Under the pieces are notes generated by a model that worked only from the letters and a program-made list of their open reading frames with translations, ran no database searches and was not told the origin of the DNA. A stretch of DNA of 64,000 nt, taken from NCBI GenBank assembly GCA_007570785.1, contig ML664161.1:8812352-8876351 (forward strand), in the 5' to 3' direction. Origin of the DNA: Antilocapra americana (Eukaryota; Chordata; Mammalia; Artiodactyla; Antilocapridae). Both the position numbers and the translations under genes were made by a program. Below are positions 13,690-26,712 of this stretch, one piece after another (position 1 is the stretch's first letter; every line of letters begins with the position of its first letter).

Positions 13690-13850
13690 TGGTAATCTTG
13701 TGAGATTGGTACTGTTACCTCCTTTGTTTTATAGATGAGAAAACTGAGGGGTAGAGAGAAGTTTAGTAGTTAATATGCATAGGGTCACACAACTAGTAAC
13801 TGGTGAAGCTTGGAACTGAATCTAGAAGAGTAGGCTGAGTCTCTCTGCTG
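13690..13850 (-). mobile_element. MIR SINE (antisense)
   Basis: The reverse-orientation MIR landmarks are clear: ttttatagatgagaaaactg, gggtagagagaagtttagta, ggtcacacaactagtaactg, then a gcttggaactgaatctagaa segment. Confidence 0.8.
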
Positions 13851-14707
13851 CAGCTCTTCTCTGTGATTGGCCAGTAAATAAATCTTCATTCTCCTTGCAG
13901 AGTTTCAGCTTATCTTTTCTTTATTTCTTATAGTGTATTTTGGAGAAGAATTTAAAGTTACTTAAAATCTAAATACTAGGAAGCTGAGATCACTTCAGAA
14001 AGATAATGTGTTTTATAGGTAAAGGATTTGCCCTTCTCCTATATCTGTTTTTAGCTCAGAGAGAACTGACATATTTAAATTCCTTGGAAGTCACTATAAA
14101 TAGATTGAATTACATTGCAGCTAATAGGTAGGTGGGTAGTAAATTTTGTTCAGCCCTTAATTGGCATTTTTATCTTAACTATGAAGGTAGTGAGTCGCTA
14201 TTCAGTATCTTAGTATAAAATCAATGTTTATATATTCTTGTATGCTGTGTATGAAAAATACATAGAAATTATTCAGCCATTTATTTCTTTATGATGTGGC
14301 AAGGGAAAGAGAAGGATAAGACTTGGAAAGAATGTTTTTAGACTAATTTTTACTACTGTAGGGTACTATGACTACTGGCAGAATAATTAATTTTTCTCAA
14401 GGGATTATAGGGCTGATTGAAATTGGCCAGTTTAAAATGATTTTTTTCTTTAGGAATTATATTTATTGCATCTCATGAATGCTATGTTGAGTAGTTACTG
14501 GTCATCTGTAAAGGTGCACCAAATGAAGAGGAAGTCATATGACTTCTGAAAAGGAGTCAAAATAGTGCATGAATAATGTAAGGCAAGTTTTGTCATTCAT
14601 TTCTAAGAGTCTATCAAAAAGAAAGTTTGTTTAGAAGTATATTCTAGAAAGTATATTTCAGAAAATCAGTTACTAAAAAAATGTAGGTCAAGGGGTATTG
14701 TGATGTT

Positions 14708-14719
14708 TTATGTGGTTTA
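14708..14719 (+). repeat. BovB 5' target site duplication
   Basis: The 12-mer ttatgtggttta is repeated exactly at 17725-17736, just after the BovB 3' end. It fixes both boundaries of the insertion. Confidence 0.95.
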
Positions 14720-17700
14720 CTCTTGCCTTGGGAACCACATGAACAGTATGAAAAGGAAAAAAGATAGTATACTTAAAGATGAACTCCCCAGGTCAGTAAG
14801 TGCCCGATATGCTACTGGAGATCAATGGAGAAATAACTCCAGAAAGAATGAAGGGATAGAGCCAAAGCAAAAACAACACCCAGTTGTGAATGGGACTGGT
14901 GATGGAAGCAGGGTTCGATGCTGTAAAGAGGAGTATTGCCTAGGAACCTGGAATGTTAGGTCTATGAATCAAGGCAAATTGGAAGTGGTCAAACAGGAGA
15001 TGACAAGAGTGAACATTGACATTCTAGGAATCAGTGAACTAAGATGGACTGGAATGGGGGAATTTAACTCAGATGACCCTTATATCTACTACTGTGGGCA
15101 GGAATCCCTTAGAAGAAATGGAATAGCCATCATAGTCAAAAAAAGAGTCCGAAATGCAGTACTTGGATGCAGTCTCAAAAACAACAGAATGATCTCTGTT
15201 CATTTCCAAGGCAAATCATTCAATATCACAGTAATCTGAGTCTATGCCCCAACCAGTAATGCTGAAGAAGCTGAAGTTGAACAGTTCTATGGAAGACCTA
15301 CAAGACGTTCTAGAACTAGCACCCAAAATAGATGTCCTTTTCGTTATAGGGTACTGGAAGGCAAAAGTAGGAAGTCAAGAAACACCTGGAGGAACAGGCA
15401 AATTTGGCCTTGGAGTACAGAATGAAGCAGGGCAAAGGCTAGCAGAGTTCTGCCAAGAGAATGCACTGGTTATAGCAAACACCCTCTTCAAACAACACAG
15501 AAGACTCTAAACATGGACATAAGCAGATAATCAACACCGAAATCAGATTGATTATATTCTTTGCAGCCAAAGATGGAGAAGCTTTATACAGTCAGCAAAA
15601 ACAAGACCGGGAGCTGACTGTGGCTTAGATCATGAACTCCTTATTACCAAATTCAGACTTAAATTGAAGAAAGTGGAGAAAACCACTATACCATTCAGGT
15701 ATGACCTAAATCAAATGCCTTATGACTATACAGTGGAAGTGAGAAATAGATTTAAGGGACTAGATCTGATAGAGTGCCTGATGGATTATGGATGGAGGTT
15801 CATGACATTGTACAGGAGACAGGAATCAAGACCATCCCCAAGAAAAAGAAATGCAAAGAGAGCCTTATGAATAGCTGTGAAAAGAAGGGAAGTGAAAAAC
15901 AAAGGAGAAAAGGAAAGGTATATCCATTTGAATGCAGAGTTTTAAAGAATAGCAAGGAGAGATAAGAAAGCCTTCTTCATCAATCACTGCAAAGAAATAG
16001 AAGAACACAATAGAATGGGAAAGACTAGAGATCTCTTCAAGAAAATTAAAGATACCAAGGGAACATTTCATGCAAAGATGGGCTCAATAATGGACAGAAA
16101 TGGTGTATGAACCTAACAGAAACCAGAAGATATTAAGAAGAGGTGGCAAGAATACACAGAACTGTACAAAAAAGATCTTCATGACTCAGATAATCACGAT
16201 GGTGTGATCACTCATCTCGAGCCAGACATCCTGGAATGTGAAGTCAAGTGGGCCTTAGGAAGCATCACTACAAACAAAGCTAGTGGAAGTGATGGCATTC
16301 CAGTTGAGCTATTTCAAATCCTGAAAGATGATGCTGTGAAAGTGCTGCATTCGATATGCCAGCAGATTTGGAAAACTCAGCAGTGGCCACAGGACTGGAA
16401 AAGGTCAGTTTTCATTCCAATCCCAAAGAAAGGCAATTCCATAGAATGCTCAAACTACCACACAATTGCACTCATCTCACATGCTATTAAAGTAATACTC
16501 AAAATTCTCCAAGCCAGGCTTCAGCAATACATGAACTGTGAACTTCCAGATGTTCAAGCTGGTTTTAGAAAAGGCAGAGGAACCAGAGATCAAATTACCA
16601 GCATCCAATGGATCATTGAAAAAACAAGAGAGTTTGGAAAAACATCTACTTCTGCTTTATTGGCTATGCCAAAGCCTTTGACTGTGTGGATCACAATAAA
16701 CTGGAAATTTCTGAAAGAGATAGGAATACCAGACCACCTGACCTGTCTCTTGAGAAACCTGTATGCAAGTCAGGAAGCAACAGTTAGAACTGGACATGGA
16801 ACAGCAGACTTGGTCCAAATTGGAAAAGGAGGAAAGGCTGTATAATATTGTCACCCTGCTTATTTAACTTATATGCAGAGTACATCATGAGAAACGCTGG
16901 GCTGGAGGAAGCACAAGCTGGAATCAAGATTTTCGGGAGAAATATCAATAACCTCAGATATGACACTACCCTTATGGCTGAAAGTGAAGAAGAACTAAAG
17001 AGCCTTTTGATGAATGTGAAAGAGGAGAGTGAAAAAGTTGGCTTAAAGCTCAACATTCAGAAAACTAAGATCATGGCATCTGGTCTAATCACTTCATGGG
17101 AAATAGAAGGGGAAACAGTGGAAATAATGGCTGACTTTATTTTCCTGGGCTCCAAAATCACTGCAGATGGTGATTGCAGCCATGAAATTAAAAGACGCTT
17201 ACTCCTTGGAAGGAAAATTATGACCAACCTAGACAGCATATTGAAAAACAGAGACATTACTTTGCCAACAGAGTTCCATCTAGTCAAGGCTATGGTTTTT
17301 CCAGTAGTCATGTATGGATGTGAGAGTTGCACTAGAAAGAAAGCTGAGTGCCAAAGCATTGATGCTTTTGAACTGTGTGTTGGAGAATACCCTTGAGAGT
17401 CCCTTGGACTGCGAGGAGATCCAACAAGTCCATCCTAAAGGAGATCAGTCCTGGGTGTTCATTAGAAGGACTGATGTTGAAGCTGAAACTCCAATACTTT
17501 GACCATCTGGTATGAAGAGCTGACTCATTGGAAAAGACCCTGATGCTGGGAAGGATTGAGGGCAGGAGGAGAAGGGTACGACAGAGGATGAGATGGCTGG
17601 ATGGCATCATCAACTCAATGGCCATGGGTTTGGGTAGACTCTGGGGGTTGGTGTTGGATAGGGAGGCCTAGCGTGCTGCAGTTCATGGGGTTGCAAAGAG

Positions 17701-17724
17701 TTGGACACGACTGAGCGACTGAAC
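14720..17724 (+). mobile_element. Near full-length BovB (RTE) LINE, inactive
   Basis: This is 3,005 bp between perfect 12-bp target duplications. It runs from the 5' ORF region through an endonuclease, a reverse transcriptase and the 3' end (ggttgcaaagagttggacac, then gactgagcgactgaac). The usual BovB length is about 3.2 kb, so a little of the 5' end is missing. BovB elements move by target-primed reverse transcription using an encoded APE-type endonuclease, and the family is known for horizontal transfer between reptiles, ticks and ruminants. This copy is broken by stops, frameshifts and deletions. It lies sense to FNDC3B in an intron. Its 3' sequence is the source of the Bov-tA SINE body seen many times nearby. 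Confidence 0.97.
14739..17500 (+). pseudogene. BovB polyprotein relic (APE endonuclease + reverse transcriptase)
   Basis: The endonuclease part shows CLGTWNVRSMN followed by LGISELRWTGMGEFN, both typical of the RTE APE-type domain. The frame is stopped by TGA at about 15237-15239 and resumes at 15244. Later pieces cover 15664-15965. The reverse transcriptase starts near 16204 with NKASGSDGIPVELF, then FIPIPKKGN, QAGFRKGRGTRDQ and, after a frameshift near 16845, SPCLFNLYAEYIMRN. At about 16960 the expected Tyr-Ala-Asp-Asp catalytic box is reduced to Tyr-Asp by an in-frame loss of six bases. A C-terminal segment reads on to about 17396. The copy cannot encode an active enzyme. Confidence 0.93.
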
Positions 17725-17736
17725 TTATGTGGTTTA
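17725..17736 (+). repeat. BovB 3' target site duplication
   Basis: An exact copy of ttatgtggttta found at 14708-14719. There is no long A tail between the BovB end and the duplication, which is normal for BovB. Confidence 0.95.
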
Positions 17737-20700
17737 TAAACACTAGCTAAATTAAAAATTTTATGGGAATGTGTTGATCACATGAAACCTATCCAGAAGT
17801 TTTAGAATTGCTCTAAAATGAGAATGTGTGTTCTTTTGAGAGAGAAATATGACCAAAAAGTAGCTCAGCTTTCTACCTCTTCAGATTACTTTTTTTCTTT
17901 TGTCCTTCCTTGCCTTTGTTAATTTTATTTTATTTGACCTGAGTCTATTTTGCCCGTTTGGAATCTGTTTTTGAGGGATTCACAAACTACCCCCGAAACA
18001 GATCATTAGAGCGTGGTGACCTTACATCTAGAGAATTCCCAGCCCCAACCTCTGAATGACACCTGTGATCACTACTTTAATATTCTGGCAGCTGCCATCT
18101 AGTAGTTTTTAGCAGTCTTTTCTGCTTGGTTTTGGATTAGTCTGTAAATTGCGGCTAAGATGTTAATTTGTGTGAAAACCTGCAGAAATTGGAAAACTTA
18201 TTTGGTTTTACTTTTGCTTGATACCCACTTTAATGTTGAAGTAGCATAACATTTTAGCACTTGCTTCCCAATCATTGAGTAAATCATTAAGAAACAATGA
18301 ATATCAAATGAAAAGTAGAATCTACAGGGGAAAAAAGTGACAAAGGCATCTTGTCAGATTTGGCTACTTTTATTTTTGTACATATGCTTCAGACTGTTAG
18401 ATTTCTGTTTGGTAAATTTTAATAGGCTATACTCTCCCAGATGTATTGAATCATTTTGTGAATAGTGAATTTGGTAATATTAGGACATGAAAAGATAACA
18501 AAATAAAATATTATCAATAAACTGATTCTTTTTCCAGGGTCTTTAGAGAAAATATTTGCTTTTTTAACTTCCTCGTAAATCTCATCTTGTAAAGTCCAGG
18601 TTAGCACCATACATTGGTACTTAAGATCTGTATCTTTATTTCTTCCTTTACTTTGGCTGACTTTAGTAAGAATATTGTGATGTGAGCACATGGGATGAAG
18701 AAAACACAAGGAATGGTGTAGCACAAATTAAAAGCATCTGATATTTCTCCTAACTGATGAAGAACAATAGTAGTCAGAATGTTAATTACTGTGCAGTCAT
18801 AGATTAGATTGACACACTGTCCATGTCAACAGTGGCTTTTTCAAAATATGGATGTGTGAATTTATTTTATGCCCCTCCCCATATAGCCTTCATCCAGAGG
18901 TGTGGGGAGTGGAAGTGGAGGGAAACAAATGAAGGAGATAGATTATAATTTTTTTTTAAAGCAGAAAATGTTGTTTATTCTATTATAAGAATGAGACTGA
19001 GAGGAATACAGGACTCTTTAAAACATGGGGTAAAGCAGTATTTTTCATTATGTTGAGAATGAGTTTTAGGAACACATACATTTGTAAGACATGGCATTTT
19101 AATGCGAATCATATGTATTGCTGGGTCCATGGGATGATCAAACCTTCCTAACACTGTTTGCTCTCAGTCTGTCCAGAGATAGAAAGCCTTTTTTTAAAGG
19201 AATTTTTTTTTTTTTTACTTTGCTAAACAATTGCCCTAAGAGTCCTGAACCATTGGTTTCAAATACTTTCAGGATATGAGGAGGCTAGAGATCCATGGTT
19301 ATTGTCAGATGTCATCTTCGGTGTTAGGTTAATGCCTAGTGAGATTGCCCGTCTCTCCAGGGGACAGTGACCTGCTTTTCTCAGGGGAACTTTCAATATT
19401 TAGAAACTATAAGTCAATTTATAGTTAACTTAAGGAAAACAAATATGTTTGTTATAGGAGTACTGAGTCCAACTAACATACAGTGAATCTGATTTTGAAG
19501 TTAACGAAGAAAGGAGAGGGGCAGAATACATTTATTTTAGTAAACTACTCTGTAATTATAACGTGGAAGATTTTGTGCAGGAAATGAGTTTTGGTAGTTT
19601 CTGGGACATTAGACTTAAAGCTGGCTCTTATGATAAATCCAAATTTGGTCATTAGTGGAAATTTTGTGATTGTGTTCACAAAGCTCTTAAACATCCATTG
19701 GACCATTGGATAGGTCTAAAGGTTGGGATTATGGATTTTCTAATTTCTTTTAGTTTCTTTTCAGACTGTACCATATCTCATGAATTTTAAAGGATGCATT
19801 TCTCCTCCCATTTTAACACCCTTTGAATTGTCATGCATCTTTAAATGTCAATTAAAGACAACATTTTCTTCTTTAGTAGTAGCATATAAAATTTTGTTGT
19901 CTTATTGACGGTATTGTAGACTTGGTGGAATATGATATTTATAAAAATATGCCCCTGTACTGCACACAGCAACATGCATCATTTTTTTTTTTTCTGCTTC
20001 TTACTCTGTTGGGCCATAGTCGAGATTCTAGACTTTGGACCACTAACAAACATAGATGAATTTAAATTTAATTTTTTGAATGAGTAATCCCTCTGGGAAC
20101 CTCACTAGTTAAGAGATCTGTAAGTTGCTGTAAGCCCATTGCAATATAGATATAATAGATATAATTGCTAACAGACCTCATGAAAAGCCTGCAGAGTGGC
20201 GTAAAATGAGAAAGTGAGTTCTTTACAAAGGAAAATTTTGTTTTTTAAAATAACAAATTCAAATAGAATCAAGAATCTCTGAGAAAACCTTTCCAGAATA
20301 TTTCACAGATTATATTGGCACTTTCAAAATATTCATGACATTTAGCAAGGTTGGAAGGTGGATACAAGCCTTCGTAGGTTATAAGCTATTATTTTCATTC
20401 TTTTTCTTGGGTAGGGGAACTGGTTAAGGAAGTGATGGAATAAAGGCCATCAAAATTGTTGATATTTTTCAGTAAAATGAATCACTATCAGATTGTTTTA
20501 GGGTTTCAGAAAATCTAAGTATGTATTTTTTCATAAGATTCTATATTTTTGTGTAGTATGCTTTCAAAAAAAACCTTTGTAGAGACATACAAAAAATGAA
20601 AAAATTTGCATGCAAATACCCAAAAGAGTGTAAAAGTTGAGAAGAATAAACAAAAGTTTTAGGGAAGAAAACATTCTCTTTTCTGGCTCGAGTGAGAGAA

Positions 20701-21261
20701 ACATCAGCTGAGAAGTTATCTGCTTTTTATTAGTAGATGTGTTACCCATGTGTAGAATTGTTATCATTCTTTACGTATTCTTAAGAGAGTTGAAATTTTG
20801 CAGCTGGCATATTTGTATAAGTTGGGATTGAAAATGAGAAAGTATCTTGATTATCAGATGTGTAATGTCTGAGTATTCTGTTGCAAAAACCGTTGGGTTA
20901 TAGTTATAGATAATGAGACTACTTAATATGAAGTGAGCTTTGTTATAATTTCATATGGTAATACACTTAAAAAACATATAAACTGTAATACCTAGATGAT
21001 TTCATATAATATCATAAAAACTTATTCATAGCATATAAATGTGAAGATCGAAATATCTAAGTAGTGACTATAATGCTGATTCTAATACTGGTGATCTCAA
21101 TAACCTAATATAATTTAAAATGAAAAAAAACAATGAAATCATGGTCTCCCTCAGGTTTGAACTTGGCAGTACTCTCTTGTTCGGGCTTTGCCTGACTCCT
21201 GTAGTGGGGTTAGTTCCCAACTGCAGAGTCTCATGGGTCTCCAAAGGCATGGAAAACTCAG

Positions 21262-21568
21262 GGATTCATAGCTCGATTGGTAAAGAATCCACCTGCAATA
21301 CAGGAGACACCAGTTCGATTCCTGGGTCGGGAAGATCCCCTGGAGAAAGGACAGGCTACCCACTTCAGTATTCTTGGGCTTCCCTTGTGGTTCAGCTGGT
21401 AAAGAATCTGCGTGCAGTGCAGGAGATCTGGATTCCATCCCTGGACTGGGAAGATCTCCTGGAGAAGGGAAAGGCTACCCACTTCAGTATTCTGGCCTGG
21501 AGAATTTCATGGACTGTATAGTCCATGGATTCACAAAAAGTTGAACACAGCTGAGTGACTTTCCCTTT
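21262..21568 (+). mobile_element. Dimeric Bov-tA SINE
   Basis: Two tRNA-like heads lie in tandem: one at about 21265-21375 with ccagttcgattcctgggtcg, the second at about 21378-21480 beginning gggcttcccttgtggttcag. The single shared body ends with ccatggattcacaaaaagtt and the ctgagtgact tail. The repeated head plus one tail is a recurrent arrangement in ruminant genomes. Confidence 0.88.
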
Positions 21569-22071
21569 TATCGTTAGTGAGCTGGCCATGGTGTAGATGA
21601 GAGACTGCTAGTCACACTTCGGCCTGAAATAGACCAGGGCAGTGATGATTCTCCGCACCTTGTGGTTAGAGTGATAGAGTGTAATGTTTTTAGAACCTAG
21701 GTTTAAAAAAGGTCATCGACAAGATAAATTGTTAGGATGACCGATGTGGATGCAGTTAGAAGCCACATCAGAGAAGGAGAGAGTAAAGAAGTCCCAAATG
21801 GTTCTGTCTTTGGGAGGCCTGATGAGATTTAACTCCCTAAGTATCTGAAGGATTGTTTTATGGGATTGAGATTACATTTAGTCGGTAACACTCTGAGGAA
21901 CAGAATTCAGGTTTCTGCTTATTAAAAGGGAAAAAACCCATTATCAATTAAGATTTCTAGAAAATGAATTTGCTTCATTTTGAGAAAGTGAATTCTATAT
22001 TATGTCAAATATTCTGGCCACCTACTAGAGATTTTGATCAGCAGTTCAAGCCTTAGGTTAGGAATTGAACT

Positions 22072-22321
22072 CAGTCAGTTCAGTCACTCAATCGTGTCTG
22101 ACTCTCGAGACCCCATGGACTGCGGCAGCCAGGCTTCCCTGTCGTTCAACAACTCCTGGAGCTTACTCAGACTCATGTCCATCAAGTTGGTGGTGCCATC
22201 CACCCATCTCATCCTCTGTCGTCCCCTTCTCCTCCTGCCTTCAGTCTTTCCCAGCAGCAGGGTCTTTTCCAATGAGTCAGTTCTTTGTATCAGGTGGCCA
22301 AAGTATTGGCGCTTCAGCTGG
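22072..22321 (-). mobile_element. BovB 3' fragment (antisense)
   Basis: A 250-bp 5'-truncated BovB in reverse orientation. It reads cagtcagttcagtcactcaa, then catggactgcggcagccagg, ccatctcatcctctgtcg and ggtggccaaagtattgg. It is flanked by exact 11-bp target duplications ggaattgaact at 22061-22071 and 22322-22332. Confidence 0.95.
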
Positions 22322-22531
22322 GGAATTGAACTGAATGACTTTTAAGATGGTTCCCACCCCTGAGGGAGTTTTGATTCTGTGATCTTGGCTGTTAACTAAA
22401 AACAGTTACAAAGATTTTGTCAAATGTTTTCCCTGTTTATCTATTTTCAGGTGCATAGAGTTGCATATTAAACTATCACTGATGCCTGGTAATCATATAA
22501 ATAAATGCAATACTTGTATAGACTGCTTCTT

Positions 22532-22904
22532 TTATTTTTTAAATGATCTCGGTTCATTTTTATTTTTATTTTTTAGATTCATTGATTTTACTCATATATT
22601 TTTTGGCTATGCTGGGTCTTTGTTGCCGTGCACAGGCTTTCTCTCGTTGTGGCGAGTGGGGGCTCCTCTGCGGTTGGGCTGTACCGGCTTCTCATGTCGG
22701 TGGCTTTTCTTGTTGCAGCACTTAGGCTCTTAGCGAGCAGGCTTCAGTTGCTGCAGCTTGCCAGCCCTAGAGCATTGGCTCAGTAGCTGAAGTGCAGGGG
22801 TTCCATTGCCAGGCAGCATGTGGGATCTTCCCAGAGCAGGGATCGAACCCATTGCCCCTGCATTGGCCGGCAGACTCTCAGCCACTGGACCACCCTGGAA
22901 GCCC
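22532..22904 (-). mobile_element. CHR-type SINE, long form (antisense)
   Basis: It opens with a T-rich tail, has ggctatgctgggtctttgtt and gtgggatcttcccagagcag, and ends with the reversed tRNA head: gggatcgaacccattgcccc, then cactggaccaccctggaagc. Exact 13-bp target duplications tagactgcttctt flank it at 22519-22531 and 22905-22917. Confidence 0.93.
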
Positions 22905-23431
22905 TAGACTGCTTCTTAATAGAGTGGTTATTATTTTGTGTTACATGAAATTCTGTGATCATTTTGTTATTGCCATAGGAGTATAATAATAGTTGCTTTA
23001 TTATGACTAAACTGGAGGAGTATTTTTAGCCAAATCATAGTCATCTTTGATATATATTTAATTAAATACCCATTAATTGGATAAAATTTATGGAGTTTGG
23101 CTGTCTTTTTTCCCCTCTTGACTTTTAAACATTGTGCTGAAATTAAGACTCAGCTAATTTGACTTAAAGTAAGTACAAATGAGATGTGCCTCAAGGATCT
23201 TGGATGTGCTTACTCATTTCTCTTACTCTTTTATTTATTTTATTTCATTCTTTCTAGGCCATTATTCATCTGACTGATTCACAGGACATCTGCATCAAAG
23301 CCAGTGGGGTATATAGGTGAGGGATGAGGAAGGTCGAGCTGGTCAGCCTGTGAAAGGAAGCAGACTGTAGAGGTCTGGAAATCAGTATTTTCAAAAGGCA
23401 CCAGAGATTCTAATGTAATTCACATTTGAGG

Positions 23432-23893
23432 CTCAGTTTTTTGTTCAGTCACTCAGTCGTGTCTGACTTTTTGTGACTGTGTGGGACTGCAGCATGCCAG
23501 GCTTCCCTGTCCTTCACTATCTCCCGGAGTTTGCTCAAACTCACGTCCATTGAGTCGGTGATGCCATCCAACCATTTCATCTTCTGTCGACCCTTTCTCC
23601 TTCTCCTTGCAGTCTTTCCCAGCATCAGGGTCTTTTCAAATGAGTTGGCTCTTCCCATAAAGTGGGCAAAGTATTGGAGCTTCAGCCTCAGCATCAGTCC
23701 CTCCAATGAATGTTCGGGATTGATTTCCTTTAGGATAGACTGATTGGATCTCCTTGCAGTTCAAGGGACTCTCAGGGGTCTTCAATACTATAGTTCCAAA
23801 GCATCAATTCTTCTGTGTTCAGCCTTCCTTATGGTCCAGCTCTCACATCCATACACGACTACTGGCAGAACCATAGCTTTGACTATACTGGAA
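23432..23893 (-). mobile_element. BovB 3' fragment (antisense)
   Basis: Reverse-orientation BovB 3' end: gttcagtcactcagtcgtgt, then tcccggagtttgctcaaact, ccaaccatttcatcttctgt, ttccaatg-like and ctcacatccatacacgacta, to about ccatagctttgactata. No clean target duplication was found, so the ends are approximate. Confidence 0.92.
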
Positions 23894-25090
23894 GGATTTT
23901 AGGGGTTGCCAACTAACAGTTCTCCTCTGCAGTCTGCAGGGATAGGCCTAAATGACATCAGTGCTACTGCTCTAGAAGGAAGCATGGAAATCATTAAGTT
24001 TCTTTGGGGTTGCATTTGAGGCATTAACATGCACAGTTAAGCGGCTTACCTGAGGCCTTATGGATTGGATCCCATATCTCACTGAGCTTCAGTTGGTTTT
24101 GATGGAGTGTGTTGAAGATCAGAGTTTTTAAAAATACCATTTGAAAGCTGAAATGAACCATTGACCAGTGTCTGTATTACTATCATGCTTTTTCTGAGTT
24201 GCTATTTTGAGTATCATACGTGTGCTCTCATCACAGACCTTCTAATGCATCACATTGAATTGGAAAACAATTCAGTAGAGAGTAATTGGGACCATGTATT
24301 TTCTGGGTGTGGGTTTTTCTGCATGGTTTGAATTTTCTCCTCAGTCCATCAGATTATTTCCTTCTTTTGTGTTTTTGTTTGCTTTTATTTTTCCTTCTTC
24401 CTTCTTCCATATTTGATATCTAAGTTTCTTGTTTGTTTTCGGAGAATGTCAACTTGCTGCCCCCAGACTTTCTTTCTCCTTGTTATCCAATCTTCACTCT
24501 GTTCTAGCAATACATTGCCTAACAAACCTAACCTCATATCTGTGACCAAGAAATTTTTAATCAGATATTTGACATTGCTTTACTCTTCTAAAAGTGAAAA
24601 TGATCACTTAGTAAGTATGAGGCTTAAGGTGTGTCTCAGTAGAAGGTCTTCAAAGACTTGTGCATCTGAGGGTTATTTTATAGGTGATATCACTGGGAAG
24701 AGAAGTCACAAAACACAATGGTTTCTCAAAGGCGTGATGGAGACAAAGAGTTTGAAAAAGACTTATTCACATCTTCTGATACTCATAGTTTAATCTGAGT
24801 AGGGATGTCTGGACTGGAAGGGGTGTAATGTGAACATTTTGCCTTGAAGGGACATGTGAGTTGCTCATGTTTGTATATTGTGTATACAAATATTTGTGGT
24901 TATGTTGTTTAACCGTTGATGGCAGTATAAGTGAAATTACTTTTTTTTGTTTTTCATTGAACATATTGATAGTTCTGCATTTTCCTTTTCTTATCTATTC
25001 CTATAGACCTAGTCTTGGCAATTCCTGATTGGCTGGTAGTTGTGTGGATGAGAGAAGTTTAAAATTTATCCTTCTTTTGAAAAGCTTGCT

Positions 25091-25109
25091 TTTTTTTTTT
25101 TTTTTTTTT
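25091..25109 (-). repeat. Poly-T tract (19 T)
   Basis: An uninterrupted run of 19 T bounded by aaaagcttgc and aagctgag. No element body was recognised on either side. Confidence 0.9.
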
Positions 25110-26565
25110 AAGCTGAGAAAGAACAGCAGTTAATCAATTAGGAGATCTTTCTGGTAATCTATTCCCCAAGCTTAGACTCTCCATTTTCATTTGTCTCAGG
25201 TCCCTTTGTAAATGAAGGTTGGTATTTGGAATTGTGGCTTACTTAGGAAAATTTTTTGTTTGTGTTGAAGCAGTGTGCCAGGATGAGAAAGCATCTATGC
25301 CATAAAGCAGCTGGCTGCCCCTCAAACAATAACTGTGTCCACTCATTTTTATAGCTGAGAAAATAACCAGCCAGAGTGACCCAGCTGTCCTGCAGTTACT
25401 TGGAGGTGTTTACCGACTGCCTTTGATCAGACTTCAAATAGGAGAGTCTAATCTATTTGTAGTTGTTATTTACTGTCAGTCTCAGCTTGCCCTTTGTTTT
25501 TCACATACAAACAAAAGAGTAAATGCAACAAGCTGTGTAAACATATCTGGTCTGTAGGAACTCTCGCTTACTCCCTTGGCCTCCTCTGCATGATTTAGGT
25601 AAGGCAGACGTTAGAACTATAAACTGAACTAGTCATCTCAAAGACCATTATCAGGTCCCAGCCACTGGACAATTTAGAGGATTTTCATTAGCAATCACAG
25701 CACTTTCGTAAAATTAATTTCAGAAGATTGCCAGTCTTCTGTTGAGAAGCAACTTCCAACCTGATGTGTGTGATTGTGAACGAGCAAATACTATAACCTA
25801 TCTTATAGACTGGAGGAAAAATGGCATCAGGTAGATAAACTGTAATTTGTGTTCTATGGATTAGTGTTTTGTTTTGTTTTTTTCTATTTGCAGAAAAGCT
25901 ATTAGTTCTCTTTAGCAGTTCTATGCCATGGATCTCAGACATTTCTCTCTTTTTTTGAGGTACATGAGTTAAAAGAACCAAGATGGTAAGCCATGTGGGG
26001 ATGCTGTCAATAAAATACCTTTAGAATGTTGTTAAAGGTTTTCCCTTATGGGAAGCATGCTTATGGTGTGGGGTGAGTAGGGGTGGAGAGCAGAAGAGCC
26101 TGCCTTGAGGGCAATTAAAAGGGATCCTCTGTGGTTGACTTAAAACCTCACCAGAGCAATGGATACTTGAAAACCGCACCCCCCCAATATATTGTGTAAT
26201 AATATGTTGGTAAAGCTATACATTATTATTATTTGTAATTCAGCTTTCAGGTGGGTGATGTTTAAATGTTCTTTGATTTCTAACAGATGGATAATGTAAA
26301 ACAGCTCTTGAGAGGAATGCAATCACATACTGTTGTCGGGTTAATGACTCAGTGCTATTTTCAAACTTGCCCCTCTACAGCATGACCTTGGAATTGTAAG
26401 GAAGTGCAAATTTGCCCCTGAGTTCTTCACAGAGTTATGAACTATTTGCTGTCCTGTCTTTTATTTGCTGTTCTGTCCTTCCCTGGAGATACAGGCCTGT
26501 TGGTCAGCCAAATGGGGTGGGAATTGAGGCCTGGGGAGGAGAAGTGGATAGCATTTTACTCATCC

Positions 26566-26712
26566 CTGGGTCAAGAAGATCCCCTGGCGGAGGCAATGGC
26601 AACTCACTCCAGTATTCTTGCCTAGAAAATCCCGTGGACAGAGGAGCCTGATGGGCTGTAGTCCAGCGGTCGCAAAGAGTCAGACACGACTGAGTGACCA
26701 AGCATGCACTTC
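26566..26712 (+). mobile_element. Bov-tA SINE, 5'-truncated
   Basis: It lacks the A-box part of the head, starting at the catccctgggtcaagaagat segment. It continues with ggcaatggcaactcactcca and ends with cgcaaagagtcagacacgac then tgagtgacc. Confidence 0.92.

Noticed and set aside
14700..15239. A 179-codon open frame that might be a host gene
   Set aside because: It is the APE endonuclease start of a BovB LINE. Its first codons lie in the flanking target duplication, and the frame ends at a stop inside the element.
16204..17396. Open frames resembling a reverse transcriptase gene
   Set aside because: They belong to the same degraded BovB, with a frameshift and a lost catalytic box, so they are relic rather than a working gene.
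21378..21450. Possible tRNA gene (A- and B-box-like motifs)
   Set aside because: The motif is the tRNA-Glu-derived head of a Bov-tA SINE, with a broken cloverleaf and SINE body attached; the same holds for the other SINE heads.
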